A stretch of DNA of 64,000 nucleotides, taken from Sunxiuqinia indica. GTDB taxonomy: Bacteria; Bacteroidota; Bacteroidia; Bacteroidales; Prolixibacteraceae. Location of the stretch: assembly GCF_009847015.1 (NCBI RefSeq), contig NZ_WVEM01000001.1, forward strand, positions 310,001-374,000, written 5' to 3'. This document shows positions 56,399 to 63,425 of this stretch, in pieces; positions within the stretch are counted from its first letter, which is position 1, and every line of letters begins with the position of its first letter. The position numbers were made by a program, and so were the translations under genes. A model generated the notes under the pieces. It searched no databases, was not told the origin of the DNA, and saw only the letters and a list, made by a program, of their open reading frames with translations.

Positions 56399-57399
56399 TT
56401 TTTATTATAATAATCTTTTACAATTTCTTCCATCACCCAACTGGTTCGGGCTGCTGATTTTCCGGTGCTCGGACATTTTCCAACTCCTCGCAATTCATCA
56501 ATTACCAGTTGAATATGATTTCCACCAACATGTTCTGGTTGGTCGAAATCGTAAAATAGCTCTCCTTGTTCTGTTTGCAAATTGAGTTTTATCGGATTGA
56601 AACAGGAAAACCACAGTTTACCCTTTGTTCCCAGAATTTCAATGGTATCTTCTTCGGATGAAGGATCAACAACGAAGCTCCAGCTTCCCGTTCCCAAAAC
56701 GCCATTTTCAAATTCAAAAGATGCGGTAACAGTATCTTCAGCCGGATAATATCCAGCTCTATTTTGGGCTTGACCGCTTACTTTTGCAATTGGCCCGAAA
56801 ATGAAATCCAGGAAATCCAGTTCATGAGATCCCATGTCATAAAACAAACCGGCACCTGCAATTTCTGGTTTTATGCGCCATGGAAGCTGCTCTGTGCTTA
56901 AGTTTTGTTCTTTTGAAGATGCAAAGAAACGGATGTTTACCGTTAGCGCTTTGCCAACAATATCATTATCCAGAAGTTCTTTGACTTTCATAAATAATGG
57001 TAATGCACGTCGATAGTAGGCTACAAAAATGGGCACCCCCGTTTCTTCTGAAACCTGGATCATTCTCTTACACTCCGCATAGGTTTTTGCCATCGGTTTT
57101 TCAATATAAACCGGTTTGCCTGCTCGCATGGCTTTTATAGCATATTCAGCATGCATATTTGGTGGAGTTGCCACGTATACCGCATTTACCTCAGCATCGT
57201 TTATCAGCTGGTCAGCACTGTCGTACCAACGCGATACCTGATGACGTTTGGCATAATCTTCAGCCAGTTTGCCATTTCTTCGCATCACAGCAACCAAACT
57301 CGAGTTTTCTAATTTGTAGAGTGGGGGGCCATTCTTCTTTTCTGTGACATCGCCACATCCAATAATTCCCCATTTAATTTTATCTAGATCTAGCTTCAT
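56395..57399 (-). CDS. Gfo/Idh/MocA-family oxidoreductase
   Basis: NAD(P)-dependent sugar or sugar-acid oxidoreductase. N-terminal Rossmann domain with WGIIGCGDVTEKKNGPPLYK; the family EKP motif is in GKPVYIEKPMAKTYAECKRM, giving the catalytic lysine. The C-terminal alpha/beta domain follows, with GLFYDMGSHELDFLDF, whose His may act in catalysis. Length (334) is normal. Lies 33 bases downstream of the LarA-like gene and overlaps pdxB. Substrate not predictable; a hexuronate or aldonate derivative is suggested by position only. Confidence 0.88.
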   Translation of the reverse strand: MKLDLDKIKWGIIGCGDVTEKKNGPPLYKLENSSLVAVMRRNGKLAEDYAKRHQVSRWYDSADQLINDAEVNAVYVATPPNMHAEYAIKAMRAGKPVYIEKPMAKTYAECKRMIQVSEETGVPIFVAYYRRALPLFMKVKELLDNDIVGKALTVNIRFFASSKEQNLSTEQLPWRIKPEIAGAGLFYDMGSHELDFLDFIFGPIAKVSGQAQNRAGYYPAEDTVTASFEFENGVLGTGSWSFVVDPSSEEDTIEILGTKGKLWFSCFNPIKLNLQTEQGELFYDFDQPEHVGGNHIQLVIDELRGVGKCPSTGKSAARTSWVMEEIVKDYYNKK

Positions 57400-57432
57400 G
57401 AAGTATGAGAAGATTTTCCGGTAACTGATAAA

Positions 57433-58722
57433 TTAATAGTTGAATCGATCTTTAAAAGCCCACAAGCCAATTGCAGGGTTTGAGATGTAAAAGATTTCTT
57501 CTCCATTCGGTAGGCTATTGAATCCATCTTTCAGTGTTTCCGGATTGTAACGGGCAGTGATTTCATCGTAATCGCCATATTTGAATCCAACACTTTCTAT
57601 TTCTTCGCGGGTTAAATTACCGGTTTTCTTGCCCGGACAGTAAGTAATACTGAAACGCCCTTCGGAAGAACCATGAATTAGGTGAGCCGCAGCACTTAAA
57701 TTGTTCCGAAGCTCTTCATTTTCATCACACGATTTAAGAGTTGCCGGAGTTCCAAAGTAACCATATTTACGAATTAACCTGTCAATCTCTTTATCTTCTC
57801 CAAACTCTTTTAATGCTGGAGCTAAAACAATTAACTCGCCGTCATCATCAATAGCCATGCGTGTTCGGTATACAGATTTATTGCCCAGCCAGGTTGATTT
57901 GAATTCAGTGGGATCGAGCCAAACGACTACTTTTTTCAGTGGTTTATCCAGCATTTCAAAATTAACCTGTAACGAAAGCTTGGCTGCTTTGTCAAACACT
58001 TCATAATCGTCGCCAATAAATAAGCCGCGGGTTTTTACTTTTCCGTCCGTTTTATCGAGACCTACAACCGTTTGAACATATAAAATAGGCAGGTTTTGTG
58101 TGAAATTATCGGATGCGTAATTGAAGATTCTGCGCACTGGTGTATCAGCGTGTCCCATCATTCGTTCCATACCGTAGGCAGCACCTACGAAATGGCTCTT
58201 GTTGATTCCTTCAACACCTCCGGTTCCAACAAATACATTTTTGTTATAATTAGCCATGCCGACCACTTCGTGAGGGACAACCTGCCCAATTGACAAAATC
58301 AGGTCGAACTTTCCTTCCAACAAAAGTTTATTAACCTGAGCTGGCCAAGGAAAATCAACAGCACCTTCCGAGACTTTTTTTACAAACTCGGCGGGTACTT
58401 CGCCAACAGTTACAACATCATTTCTCCAATCATGCTCGCGAATCAATGATTTAGGTAAGCTGCCAAACATATGGCTAATTTGTCCTTCAGTCATGGGAGA
58501 GTGGGTTCCCAGTGCCGGTAAAACATCGGTCAATTTGTCGCCATAAAATTTCCACGCCAATTCAGTAAGTTCTCCTGAACGACTTGGCAGTCTGGTGTAG
58601 TCTGGTGGAATAGCCAATACTTTGTCGACCCCCTGTATTTGTTCTAACGCCTGATAAAGCCCTTTCTTCAGGTCTTCATTGGTTAGTTCGTGTTCTGTTG
58701 ATCCTATTTCGTAGTATAGCAT
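57433..58722 (-). CDS. LarA-family nickel-pincer hydroxyacid racemase/epimerase
   Basis: Member of the lactate racemase (LarA, DUF2088) superfamily, which use a covalently bound nickel-pincer nucleotide to invert the alpha carbon of hydroxyacids. Residues equivalent to those of Lactiplantibacillus LarA are present. DYTRLPS holds an arginine (R44), GTHSPMTEGQ a histidine (H74). VVPHEVVGMANYNKN gives H151 and the cofactor-linking K161. NKSH gives H177, at the same 10- and 16-residue spacings as in LarA. Length (429) is normal. The family includes lactate, malate and other racemases and a D-gluconate 2-epimerase. Sitting between a sugar kinase and gnd in a hexuronate operon, this one may interconvert mannonate and gluconate. 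The cofactor genes larB, larC and larE are not in the window. Confidence 0.87.
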   Translation of the reverse strand: MLYYEIGSTEHELTNEDLKKGLYQALEQIQGVDKVLAIPPDYTRLPSRSGELTELAWKFYGDKLTDVLPALGTHSPMTEGQISHMFGSLPKSLIREHDWRNDVVTVGEVPAEFVKKVSEGAVDFPWPAQVNKLLLEGKFDLILSIGQVVPHEVVGMANYNKNVFVGTGGVEGINKSHFVGAAYGMERMMGHADTPVRRIFNYASDNFTQNLPILYVQTVVGLDKTDGKVKTRGLFIGDDYEVFDKAAKLSLQVNFEMLDKPLKKVVVWLDPTEFKSTWLGNKSVYRTRMAIDDDGELIVLAPALKEFGEDKEIDRLIRKYGYFGTPATLKSCDENEELRNNLSAAAHLIHGSSEGRFSITYCPGKKTGNLTREEIESVGFKYGDYDEITARYNPETLKDGFNSLPNGEEIFYISNPAIGLWAFKDRFNY

Positions 58723-58748
58723 TGTAATTCAGTTTTGATTTCGAGGTA

Positions 58749-58789
58749 TTAAGGTTCCAGTTTAAGTATGTATCAACTTGGAACCTTAA
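58749..58789 (-). repeat. 11-bp inverted repeat between kinase gene and larA-like gene
   Basis: TTAAGGTTCCA (58749-58759) and TGGAACCTTAA (58779-58789), 19-base loop. No T-run follows on the minus strand, so it is more likely an RNA stabilising or processing hairpin inside the operon than a terminator. Confidence 0.7.
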
Positions 58790-58794
58790 ACTGA

Positions 58795-59877
58795 TTATCT
58801 TTTTACGCGTGCATTTCCTTCCCAGATGCTCCAAACCATATCTTCATCGGCTGGTTGAGCGTAGTCGGTAAGGAATGTGGTTGCCATGGCTCCGGTTGCC
58901 CATCCAAATTGTGGCCATTTTTCAGGATTCCAATCTTTTAAAATTCCGTAAAGCAGTCCGCCAACAAATCCGTCACCACCTCCAATACGATCTAATACAT
59001 TGATGGTGCGAGGCATTATTACTTGCCAGTTGTCGTCTCCTTCCAACATGATAGCTCCCCAAAGATGCTCGTTTACGTTGACTACTTCACGCAATGTCGT
59101 AGCAAAAACGGAGGCATTTGGAAATGCTTTCTTTACTCGCCCAATCATTCCTTTAAATCCCTCAATTTCTTCCTCAATGCCTTTACCTCCGGCTTCAGGT
59201 CCTTTTATGCCTAAGCATAATTGGAAATCTTCTTCATTGCCAATCAGTATATCTGAAACAGAAGCTATTTCCGTAAAGTTTTCGCGCAATTCTTTGTCAC
59301 GACCTTTCCAAAACGATGCTCGGTAGTTCAGGTCAAATGAAATACGTGTTCCATATTTTTTTGCTGCTCGAGCAATTTCCAAACAGAATGTACTGGTTTC
59401 TGGCGACAGGGCTGCAATCAAGCCGGACAGGTGCACGATTTGTACGCCTTCTTGCCCGAAAATACGCTCCAAGTCAAAATCTTTTACATTCAATGTTCTT
59501 CCAACTTCTCCGGCACGATCATTTTGTACTCGAGGACCGCGAGATCCGTATCCGCTGTCGGCAATATTAAACTGGTGTCTATATCCCCAAGGGTCTCCCT
59601 GCTCCACTTCGGGTCCTTCGTAGTCCATGTGGCGGCTTTTCAGGTTGCTTTTTATGAATTTCGCAACCGGGCTTCCTTTCACAAAAGTTGTAAGCACTTT
59701 TACCGGAAGTCCGAGAAAAGAAGCAATACTTGCCACATTTGTTTCGGCACTGGTTGCCTGCATTTTAAACATATCGCTACTATGTACCGGCTGTCCGTTA
59801 ACAGGAGTAATACGCACCCCCATACTCGTGGGCACAACCAGTGAATATTTGCAGTCTTTCTTTAATTCTAAGCTCAT
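58795..59877 (-). CDS. PfkB-family sugar-acid kinase (KDG kinase-like)
   Basis: Ribokinase-fold kinase. The C-terminal signature is VLDRIGGGDGFVGGLLYGIL, with the catalytic Asp in GGGD. The substrate-side pattern RISFDLNYRASFWKGR … SDILIGNEEDF resembles 2-keto-3-deoxygluconate kinases. Length 360 is slightly long, with an N-terminal extension and a ~20-residue insert rich in Gly/Glu (GPEAGGKGIEEEIEGFKGMI). In the classical hexuronate pathway it would phosphorylate 2-keto-3-deoxygluconate. In the alternative proposed here it would phosphorylate gluconate. The sequence alone does not decide. Confidence 0.85.
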   Translation of the reverse strand: MSLELKKDCKYSLVVPTSMGVRITPVNGQPVHSSDMFKMQATSAETNVASIASFLGLPVKVLTTFVKGSPVAKFIKSNLKSRHMDYEGPEVEQGDPWGYRHQFNIADSGYGSRGPRVQNDRAGEVGRTLNVKDFDLERIFGQEGVQIVHLSGLIAALSPETSTFCLEIARAAKKYGTRISFDLNYRASFWKGRDKELRENFTEIASVSDILIGNEEDFQLCLGIKGPEAGGKGIEEEIEGFKGMIGRVKKAFPNASVFATTLREVVNVNEHLWGAIMLEGDDNWQVIMPRTINVLDRIGGGDGFVGGLLYGILKDWNPEKWPQFGWATGAMATTFLTDYAQPADEDMVWSIWEGNARVKR

Positions 59878-59937
59878 CTTTATTTTGATTTTAAATTTTG
59901 AATAACTGATTTGACAGATTGTTTGACATTCAAATAG

Positions 59938-59955
59938 ACACCCAATATTGGGTGT
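59938..59955. repeat. 18-bp perfect palindrome between SDR and kinase genes
   Basis: ACACCCAATATTGGGTGT, self-complementary with no spacer. No T-run follows. It lies in the 119-base gap between the SDR and kinase genes and may be an operator or an intraoperonic hairpin. Confidence 0.8.
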
Positions 59956-59996
59956 TTACCTGAAATGACAGTGACTTGTTACGGAAAGCGATAAGA

Positions 59997-60848
59997 TTAT
60001 ACGCCACCAAAGGCGTTGTAACCTCCATCGACCGGAATGGTAATACCCGTAATGAACCCTGAAATATCTGAGATCAGAAATAAGGTAGCACCTTGTAAGT
60101 CTTGCGGATCTCCAAATTTTCCCATCGGCGTGTTGTTTACAATCTTTTGGCCGCGAGGCGAAAAGTTTCCGGTTTTTTCATCCATTACTAAAAAGCGGTT
60201 TTGGCTGGTAATGAAAAAGCCTGGAGCAACGCCATTTACCCGAATACCTATTTTTGCAAAGTGAACGGCCAGCCATTCGGTGAAATTATTAATGGACGCT
60301 TTTGCAGCAGAATAAGCTGGAATTTTAGTCAATGGCTTGTAAGCATTCATTGAAGAGACATTCAGAATTACTCCTTTTTTATTTTTTAACATGTCTTTTG
60401 TGAAAACCATCGATGGCAATATCGTACCCTTAAAGTTTAAATCGAATACTTTGTCAAAACCGTCCAAGTCTAACCCATAAAAGGTGTCTTCCAGTTTATC
60501 CATATTTTCCTCAGTCATTTCTTCCACTTTGGTTGTGGCTCCCGGATTATTTCCTCCTGCACAGTTAATCAGGATGTCAATAGGACCAAGCTTTTCACGA
60601 ATAATCTCATTGGCCTTTTCAAGCGAAGCTTTATCCAGAACATTGGCCTCTACACCAATAATTTTTGTATCGAATTCAGCAGCAAGTTTTGCTGCAGCTT
60701 TTTCAGCTGAGGCCGTACTGCTTCCACCAACAGCTATTTTTACACCAACCGAAGCCATTGCTTTTACCATTTCGCTGCCAATAACTCCCGATCCACCTGT
60801 TATTACACACACTTTACCCTTGAGGTCTTTAAAACTAATTGGTTCCAT
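59997..60848 (-). CDS. SDR-family mannonate (fructuronate) oxidoreductase
   Basis: Classical short-chain dehydrogenase, expected to reduce D-fructuronate to D-mannonate (SDR-type UxuB/YjmF group). Cofactor motif GGSGVIGSEM, then INCAGGNNPG. The catalytic Ser-Tyr-Lys is in NVSSMNAYKPLTKIPAYSAAKAS. The C-terminus VPVDGGYNAFGGV-like end (TIPVDGGYNAF) is typical. Length 283 is a little long, owing to an insert after the NAG motif (TTKVEEMTEENMDKLEDTFY) seen in this group. Its start overlaps the end of the LacI-type gene by 14 bases. The paired UxaC and UxaE genes support the assigned step. Confidence 0.85.
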   Translation of the reverse strand: MEPISFKDLKGKVCVITGGSGVIGSEMVKAMASVGVKIAVGGSSTASAEKAAAKLAAEFDTKIIGVEANVLDKASLEKANEIIREKLGPIDILINCAGGNNPGATTKVEEMTEENMDKLEDTFYGLDLDGFDKVFDLNFKGTILPSMVFTKDMLKNKKGVILNVSSMNAYKPLTKIPAYSAAKASINNFTEWLAVHFAKIGIRVNGVAPGFFITSQNRFLVMDEKTGNFSPRGQKIVNNTPMGKFGDPQDLQGATLFLISDISGFITGITIPVDGGYNAFGGV

Positions 60849-61923
60849 AATTATTTGTATTAAATTCCTGGTAGAAATCCAGATTTTCTTTAGTTAAAAT
60901 ATCAATCGAAGTGTAATTTTCCGGAGAAACTTCTTTCTTCAGAATAATATGTTGAAATAGGGTGTTTATGGCTTGATAGCCCTGTTCTTCGGGGCGCTGG
61001 CAAATTAGGAAATCTACCAGATTTTTCCGGACACTTTCTTTGTTGCCCGGAATAAGATCGTGACCTACAAGCCTGATGTTTTTGATTTTTCTTTTTTCGA
61101 GGTATTCGGCTACTTTATATACCTGAGAATTGGTTACAAAGATGCCTCGGATATTCTGGTCATTTTTTAGTTCTTTTTCAATTTGAGCAAAGTAGTTTTT
61201 TGATGAGGTATCGTTGATTTCAATGGTAATAATTTTTTTGCTTGTACCTCCATTTTGTTTGAAATAGTCGTAAAAACCTTTTTCGCGTTGAACCAAATGG
61301 TTTTGATTGTCCATTTCGGTTGCAAAGTGTATAATTAGTATTGTTGAAGCAGCTGGTACCGAAAAGTCAAGGAGCTTTGCAGCTAGCGTCCCACTTTGGA
61401 ATGAATTCTGTCCGATATAACTTAGTTTTTTACTTTCCTTAATATTTGAGTCAATAAAAACGAAAGGAATCTTTTTTGATTCAAGTTCTTTTATAAAAGC
61501 CTTGGCTTCCCTAGAGAAAAAAGGAGCTAGTACAACGCCGTCATGATGGTTTTTTATAAGTTCGTTGGCTTTGTCTACGAAGGAGTTGGCATCATCCTGA
61601 GCAAATTTATAAATCTTGATCGCAATTCCGTATTGTTGAATTTCGTCGTAAGCGCGTCGCATTCCGTTTAAAGGTTTATTCCAGTATGCTTCTTCCACAG
61701 ACGAATCTGGAATAAGAACAGCTAGCGAATGTGTCTTTTTTGAAGCAAGAGCACTCGCCAGAATATTCGGATGGTAGTCGAGTTCTTCAATTATTTTCAT
61801 GATTTTCTCTCTCGTAGCTTTCGATACTTCGCCACGCTTATGAAGAACACGGTCTACGGTTCCAATCGAAACATTTGCTTTTTCTGCAATGTCTTTTATT
61901 CGTATTCTTTTTATTGGTTTGAT
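60835..61923 (-). CDS. LacI-family repressor of the hexuronate locus (start unclear)
   Basis: N-terminal helix-turn-helix IKRIRIKDIAEKANVSIG, TVDRVLHKRGEVSKATREKI, then the hinge ELDYHPNILASALASKK and a periplasmic-binding-protein-like effector domain (FAVLIPDSS …, VLAPFFSREAKAFI, LVGHDLIPGNKESVRKN). The HTH frame continues upstream of the Met at 61800 and has no ATG, GTG or TTG before an in-frame TAG at 61963-61965. The nearest ATG (61926-61928) is in another frame and meets a stop after four codons. Either an unusual start codon (ATC/ATA near 61908-61923) is used, or one base is missing here. The effector is probably a hexuronate or a pathway intermediate. Confidence 0.8.
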   Translation of the reverse strand: MKPIKRIRIKDIAEKANVSIGTVDRVLHKRGEVSKATREKIMKIIEELDYHPNILASALASKKTHSLAVLIPDSSVEEAYWNKPLNGMRRAYDEIQQYGIAIKIYKFAQDDANSFVDKANELIKNHHDGVVLAPFFSREAKAFIKELESKKIPFVFIDSNIKESKKLSYIGQNSFQSGTLAAKLLDFSVPAASTILIIHFATEMDNQNHLVQREKGFYDYFKQNGGTSKKIITIEINDTSSKNYFAQIEKELKNDQNIRGIFVTNSQVYKVAEYLEKRKIKNIRLVGHDLIPGNKESVRKNLVDFLICQRPEEQGYQAINTLFQHIILKKEVSPENYTSIDILTKENLDFYQEFNTNNYGTN

Positions 61924-61983
61924 GACATTTTGTGTTAAGTTATTGAACTCTCTAAAGCAAAACTATGCAATTTTTTTAAATAT

Positions 61984-61998
61984 CGTGTGCGAACACGG
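61984..61998. promoter_or_regulatory. LacI-type operator, copy 1
   Basis: CGTGTGCGAACACGG: arms CGTGT/ACACG around a central CG with one mismatched pair, the usual symmetry of LacI-family sites. It lies 57 bases upstream of the regulator's first in-frame HTH codons, suitable for autoregulation. Confidence 0.75.
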
Positions 61999-62073
61999 AA
62001 AAAACTATTGTATAACATTTTTTGGCTGATTTTTGTTTTTTTATATGGCCAAGAAGAATAAAAATTCTAATTT

Positions 62074-62088
62074 CGTGTGCGAACACGG
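62074..62088. promoter_or_regulatory. LacI-type operator, copy 2
   Basis: Exact copy of the 15-base site at 61984-61998, sharing TTCGTGTGCGAACACGG-like flanks, 61 bases before the uxaE ATG. Two copies suit cooperative binding or looping. Confidence 0.75.
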
Positions 62089-62148
62089 GGTGGAAGCATG
62101 TTTGTCATGTTTTGGTGAGATTGATTGATAACTAAATAAATATATACC

Positions 62149-63396
62149 ATGGAATTAAGTAAGTACAGTTTTGGAGTGGGTGATCGTTTTTCCCACCAAG
62201 GAGAAGCTCAGTTAAGAGCAATTGTTAAAGCTAATCAGGCTGGTGTTAATGTTAGTCCGGTATGGAATAAATCCAATCGGGAGCACAGTAATGTGAAGAC
62301 CAAGCCAGACGATGTGCGCACCGAAGCTGATGCAGCGGTGAAAGCATTAGGGTATGAATTACCTTATTATGTCGACGCTGATCATATTAACTTAACCACT
62401 GTAGCTCCATTCGTTAAAGGTGCTGACTTTTTTACTCTTGATGTGGCTGCTTATATTGGCAACGAAAGCTCAAAAGAGTCAGTTGATGCTTTTTTGTCTT
62501 CGTGTGAAAAGTATAAAGGAGCGCTGAAGATTCCGGGTATCAAAGATGACATTCAGGTAGATGATAGTTTGCTGGCAAAGGTTGTTGAGAACTTTTTGGC
62601 CGCAACTGAAGAAGCGGCAGCTATTTATAAATATTTAGTTGAAAAGAAAGGACAGGGAAATTTCATTGCTGAGGTGTCGATGGATGAAGTTGAAAATCCA
62701 CAAACTCCGGTTGAGTTATTCTTTATTCTGAAAATGTTGGCTGATAAAGGTGTGCCTGTTCAAACAATTGCGCCGAAATTTACCGGTCGCTTCAACAAAG
62801 GAGTCGACTATGTTGGCGATTTAGACCAGTTTGCCAAAGAGTTTGAAGAAGACTTAATGGTGATTGCATATGCAGTTAAGGAATTCGGACTTCCTTCAGA
62901 TCTTAAGTTGAGTGTGCACTCAGGTAGCGATAAGTTTTCAATTTATCCGATTATGGCCGACATTATCAAGAAGCATGATAAAGGCCTACACATAAAAACA
63001 GCAGGAACAACTTGGTTAGAAGAAGTTATTGGGTTAGCCCTGTCTGGTGGAGAGGCATTGGAGGCTGCGAAAGAAGTTTATGCGACAGCACTTGGACGTA
63101 AAGAGGAATTGTGCGCGCCCTACGCTGATGTGATTGATATTAAAGACAATGAGTTGCCAACGGTTGATGAAGTAAATGGTTGGGATAGCGAAAAATTTGC
63201 CAATACGTTACGTCATATTCCCGGACATGCCGATTACAATCCTAATTTCCGTCAGTTGATTCATGTCGGATATAAAGTGGCAGCAGAAATGGGAGAGCGT
63301 TACTACACTTTATTGGAAAATAATGCGGAGGTAATTGGAAACTGCGTAGAAGAAAATATTTTTGATCGTCATTTAAAACGATTATTCAATTTGTAA
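62149..63396 (+). CDS. uxaE: Tagaturonate/fructuronate epimerase
   Basis: Interconverts D-tagaturonate and D-fructuronate, joining galacturonate catabolism to the glucuronate branch. The protein begins LSKYSFGVGDRFSHQGEAQL, a recognisable UxaE start. It carries YYVDADHINLTTVAPF, IAPKFTGRFNKGVDYVG, KLSVHSGSDKFSIYPIMA and HIKTAGTTWLEEVIGL, several with Asp/His suited to metal binding. Length (415) is close to the family's. First gene of the rightward transcript, followed 29 bases later by uxaC. Confidence 0.9.
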   Translation: MELSKYSFGVGDRFSHQGEAQLRAIVKANQAGVNVSPVWNKSNREHSNVKTKPDDVRTEADAAVKALGYELPYYVDADHINLTTVAPFVKGADFFTLDVAAYIGNESSKESVDAFLSSCEKYKGALKIPGIKDDIQVDDSLLAKVVENFLAATEEAAAIYKYLVEKKGQGNFIAEVSMDEVENPQTPVELFFILKMLADKGVPVQTIAPKFTGRFNKGVDYVGDLDQFAKEFEEDLMVIAYAVKEFGLPSDLKLSVHSGSDKFSIYPIMADIIKKHDKGLHIKTAGTTWLEEVIGLALSGGEALEAAKEVYATALGRKEELCAPYADVIDIKDNELPTVDEVNGWDSEKFANTLRHIPGHADYNPNFRQLIHVGYKVAAEMGERYYTLLENNAEVIGNCVEENIFDRHLKRLFNL

Positions 63397-63425
63397 ATTC
63401 ATAGAAAATAAAAAACCGAGTATTG

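Larger units (their letters stand above)
61924..62148. other. Divergent regulatory region of the hexuronate locus
   Basis: Control region between the regulator and uxaE. It holds two operator-like palindromes 90 bases apart, separately listed. A T-rich tract lies between them (62012-62044). No clear TAnnTTTG box was found. Confidence 0.6.
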
